Assembly: GCA_028819215.1 (NCBI GenBank)
Contig: JAPPMG010000040.1
Span: forward strand, 1-64,000
Direction of reading: 5' to 3'
Origin: Bryobacterales bacterium
Lineage (GTDB): Bacteria > Acidobacteriota > Terriglobia > Bryobacterales > UBA6623
Length of the DNA stretch: 64,000 nucleotides
Shown here: piece by piece, positions 63,463 through 64,000 of the stretch
Numbering within the stretch: position 1 is the stretch's first letter
Layout: each line of letters starts with the position of its first letter
Translations under genes and position numbers: made by a program
The notes under the pieces: generated by a model
What the model saw: only the letters and a program-made list of their open reading frames with translations
The model's database searches: none
Told to the model about the DNA's origin: nothing

Positions 63463-64000
63463 CTATCTGGACAGCCGCAGCCGCGCCTCGAGTTCTTGGA
63501 TGCGTCGATTCGCCTCGTCCCGTTCTCGTTCGGCCTGCAGTCGCGATGCCGCTTCGGTCTCGGCCCTTCGCTCCGCCGCATCACGTTCGCGCTCGGCGTT
63601 TTGCAACGCCCGGCCGAACTCCGAATGTGTCAGCAAGTCCCGCCCCACGATCGGGTCCCGGAAACGCAGCAGCCACCGCTCCGCCCGCAACTCCAGCCCC
63701 AATGCCTCGCTGCGGTAACGGCCGCCCTCCGCTTCCTCCCGAACACGCTCGTAGCGACCGCCTGCCAGCCGCCAGCCCACTAGGCCCTGCGCGATCCACT
63801 TCTCGGTCGGGTCGAATCGCCAGTATTCCCGCACACCCATCTGCTCGTACGTTTCTCGCTTTCCGGTCTCGTCCCGGCGGCTAGTGGACCCTGACGCCAC
63901 CTCGATTACGAACGCCGGCACGATTCCGCCTTCGTCCCACGTCCGGTATGACTGGCGGTCCCCCTTCGCCGTTCCGATTACCACGAACACGTCTGGAGCC
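63463..64000 (-). CDS. Uma2-family endonuclease, 5' end beyond the window
   Basis: The C-terminal 179 residues of a Uma2 (DUF820) restriction-like nuclease. Visible are SPDVFVVIGTAKG-like sequence at the window edge, PAFVIEVASGSTSRRDETGKRETYEQMGVREYWRFDP, the family core with catalytic-site Glu and Lys, and a long C-terminal coiled coil (about 120 onward, ERERDAAERRAETEA) common in the family. The frame is open to the last base of the window. The function of Uma2 proteins is not settled; they are abundant in mobile regions. Confidence 0.88.
   Translation of the reverse strand, partial: APDVFVVIGTAKGDRQSYRTWDEGGIVPAFVIEVASGSTSRRDETGKRETYEQMGVREYWRFDPTEKWIAQGLVGWRLAGGRYERVREEAEGGRYRSEALGLELRAERWLLRFRDPIVGRDLLTHSEFGRALQNAERERDAAERRAETEAASRLQAERERDEANRRIQELEARLRLSR

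Overview
The window reads as a chromosome segment of a high-GC, Gram-negative, heterotrophic bacterium. The best guess is Acidobacteriota. This rests on an Oar-type TonB-dependent transporter with an N-terminal carboxypeptidase-regulatory domain, secreted proteins of the 'PDFNGIW / GxWEGDTLVV' type beside a DUF6152 protein, several sulfatases, and exported sugar enzymes with Tat-like leaders. A sodium-pumping NQR complex and three sulfatases suggest a marine, sediment or host-associated life using sulfated polysaccharides. That placement is inference; no rRNA is present.

Layout. 1-1.65 kb: arylsulfotransferase-like gene, a decayed transposon end and tRNA-Pro(TGG). 1.7-8.0 kb (minus): tripartite export operon with two periplasmic adaptors (one with a huge Gly/Gln-rich insert), a MacB-type permease and a TolC-like channel, but no ATPase gene. 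8.1-15.0 kb: esterase and murQ, then an aldo/keto reductase plus lactonase pair (L-fucose-type oxidation), cysS and a sulfatase. 15.0-18.3 kb: DUF2203, a HepT remnant, plsC, then hpf-rapZ. 18.3-18.8 kb (minus): an OsmC-like gene whose redox cysteine codon is TGA, followed by a hairpin with bacterial SECIS geometry, so a selenoprotein. 18.8-25.4 kb (minus): sulfatase, secreted protein, threonine aldolase, fatty-acyl reductase-like protein, oligogalacturonate-lyase-like protein. 25.4-27.4 kb (minus): compact bacterial microcompartment operon with a class II (fuculose-phosphate type) aldolase carrying a probable C-terminal encapsulation helix, one BMC-H and three BMC-P genes. 27.7-37.2 kb: vapBC, secreted beta-propeller and hydrolase-like proteins, a 5'-nucleotidase, an outer-membrane barrel, an 18-residue-repeat protein, GNAT and SDR enzymes. 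37.1-44.3 kb (minus): complete nqrABCDEF-apbE-nqrM operon. 44.6-49.3 kb: thiS, a MerR regulator, der, a dead DUF4143 ATPase and a sulfite-oxidase-like enzyme. 49.4-62.5 kb: TonB transporter, exported mannonate dehydratase-like protein, pabA-type amidotransferase, hydrolase, MATE exporter, PQQ dehydrogenase, lectin-like protein, exported Gfo/Idh/MocA oxidoreductase and a third sulfatase. 62.5-64 kb: a PIN protein fused to an antitoxin-like tail and a partial Uma2 nuclease.

How the genes fit together. Sulfatases, the fucose-type dehydrogenase/lactonase and the aldolase microcompartment are consistent with desulfation and breakdown of fucose- or rhamnose-rich sulfated glycans, with lactaldehyde handled inside a protein shell. 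NQR would couple the resulting NADH to a sodium gradient. The selenocysteine OsmC protein would add peroxide or thiol defence. The two most notable signals are the OsmC selenoprotein with its SECIS and the minimal aldolase microcompartment operon.
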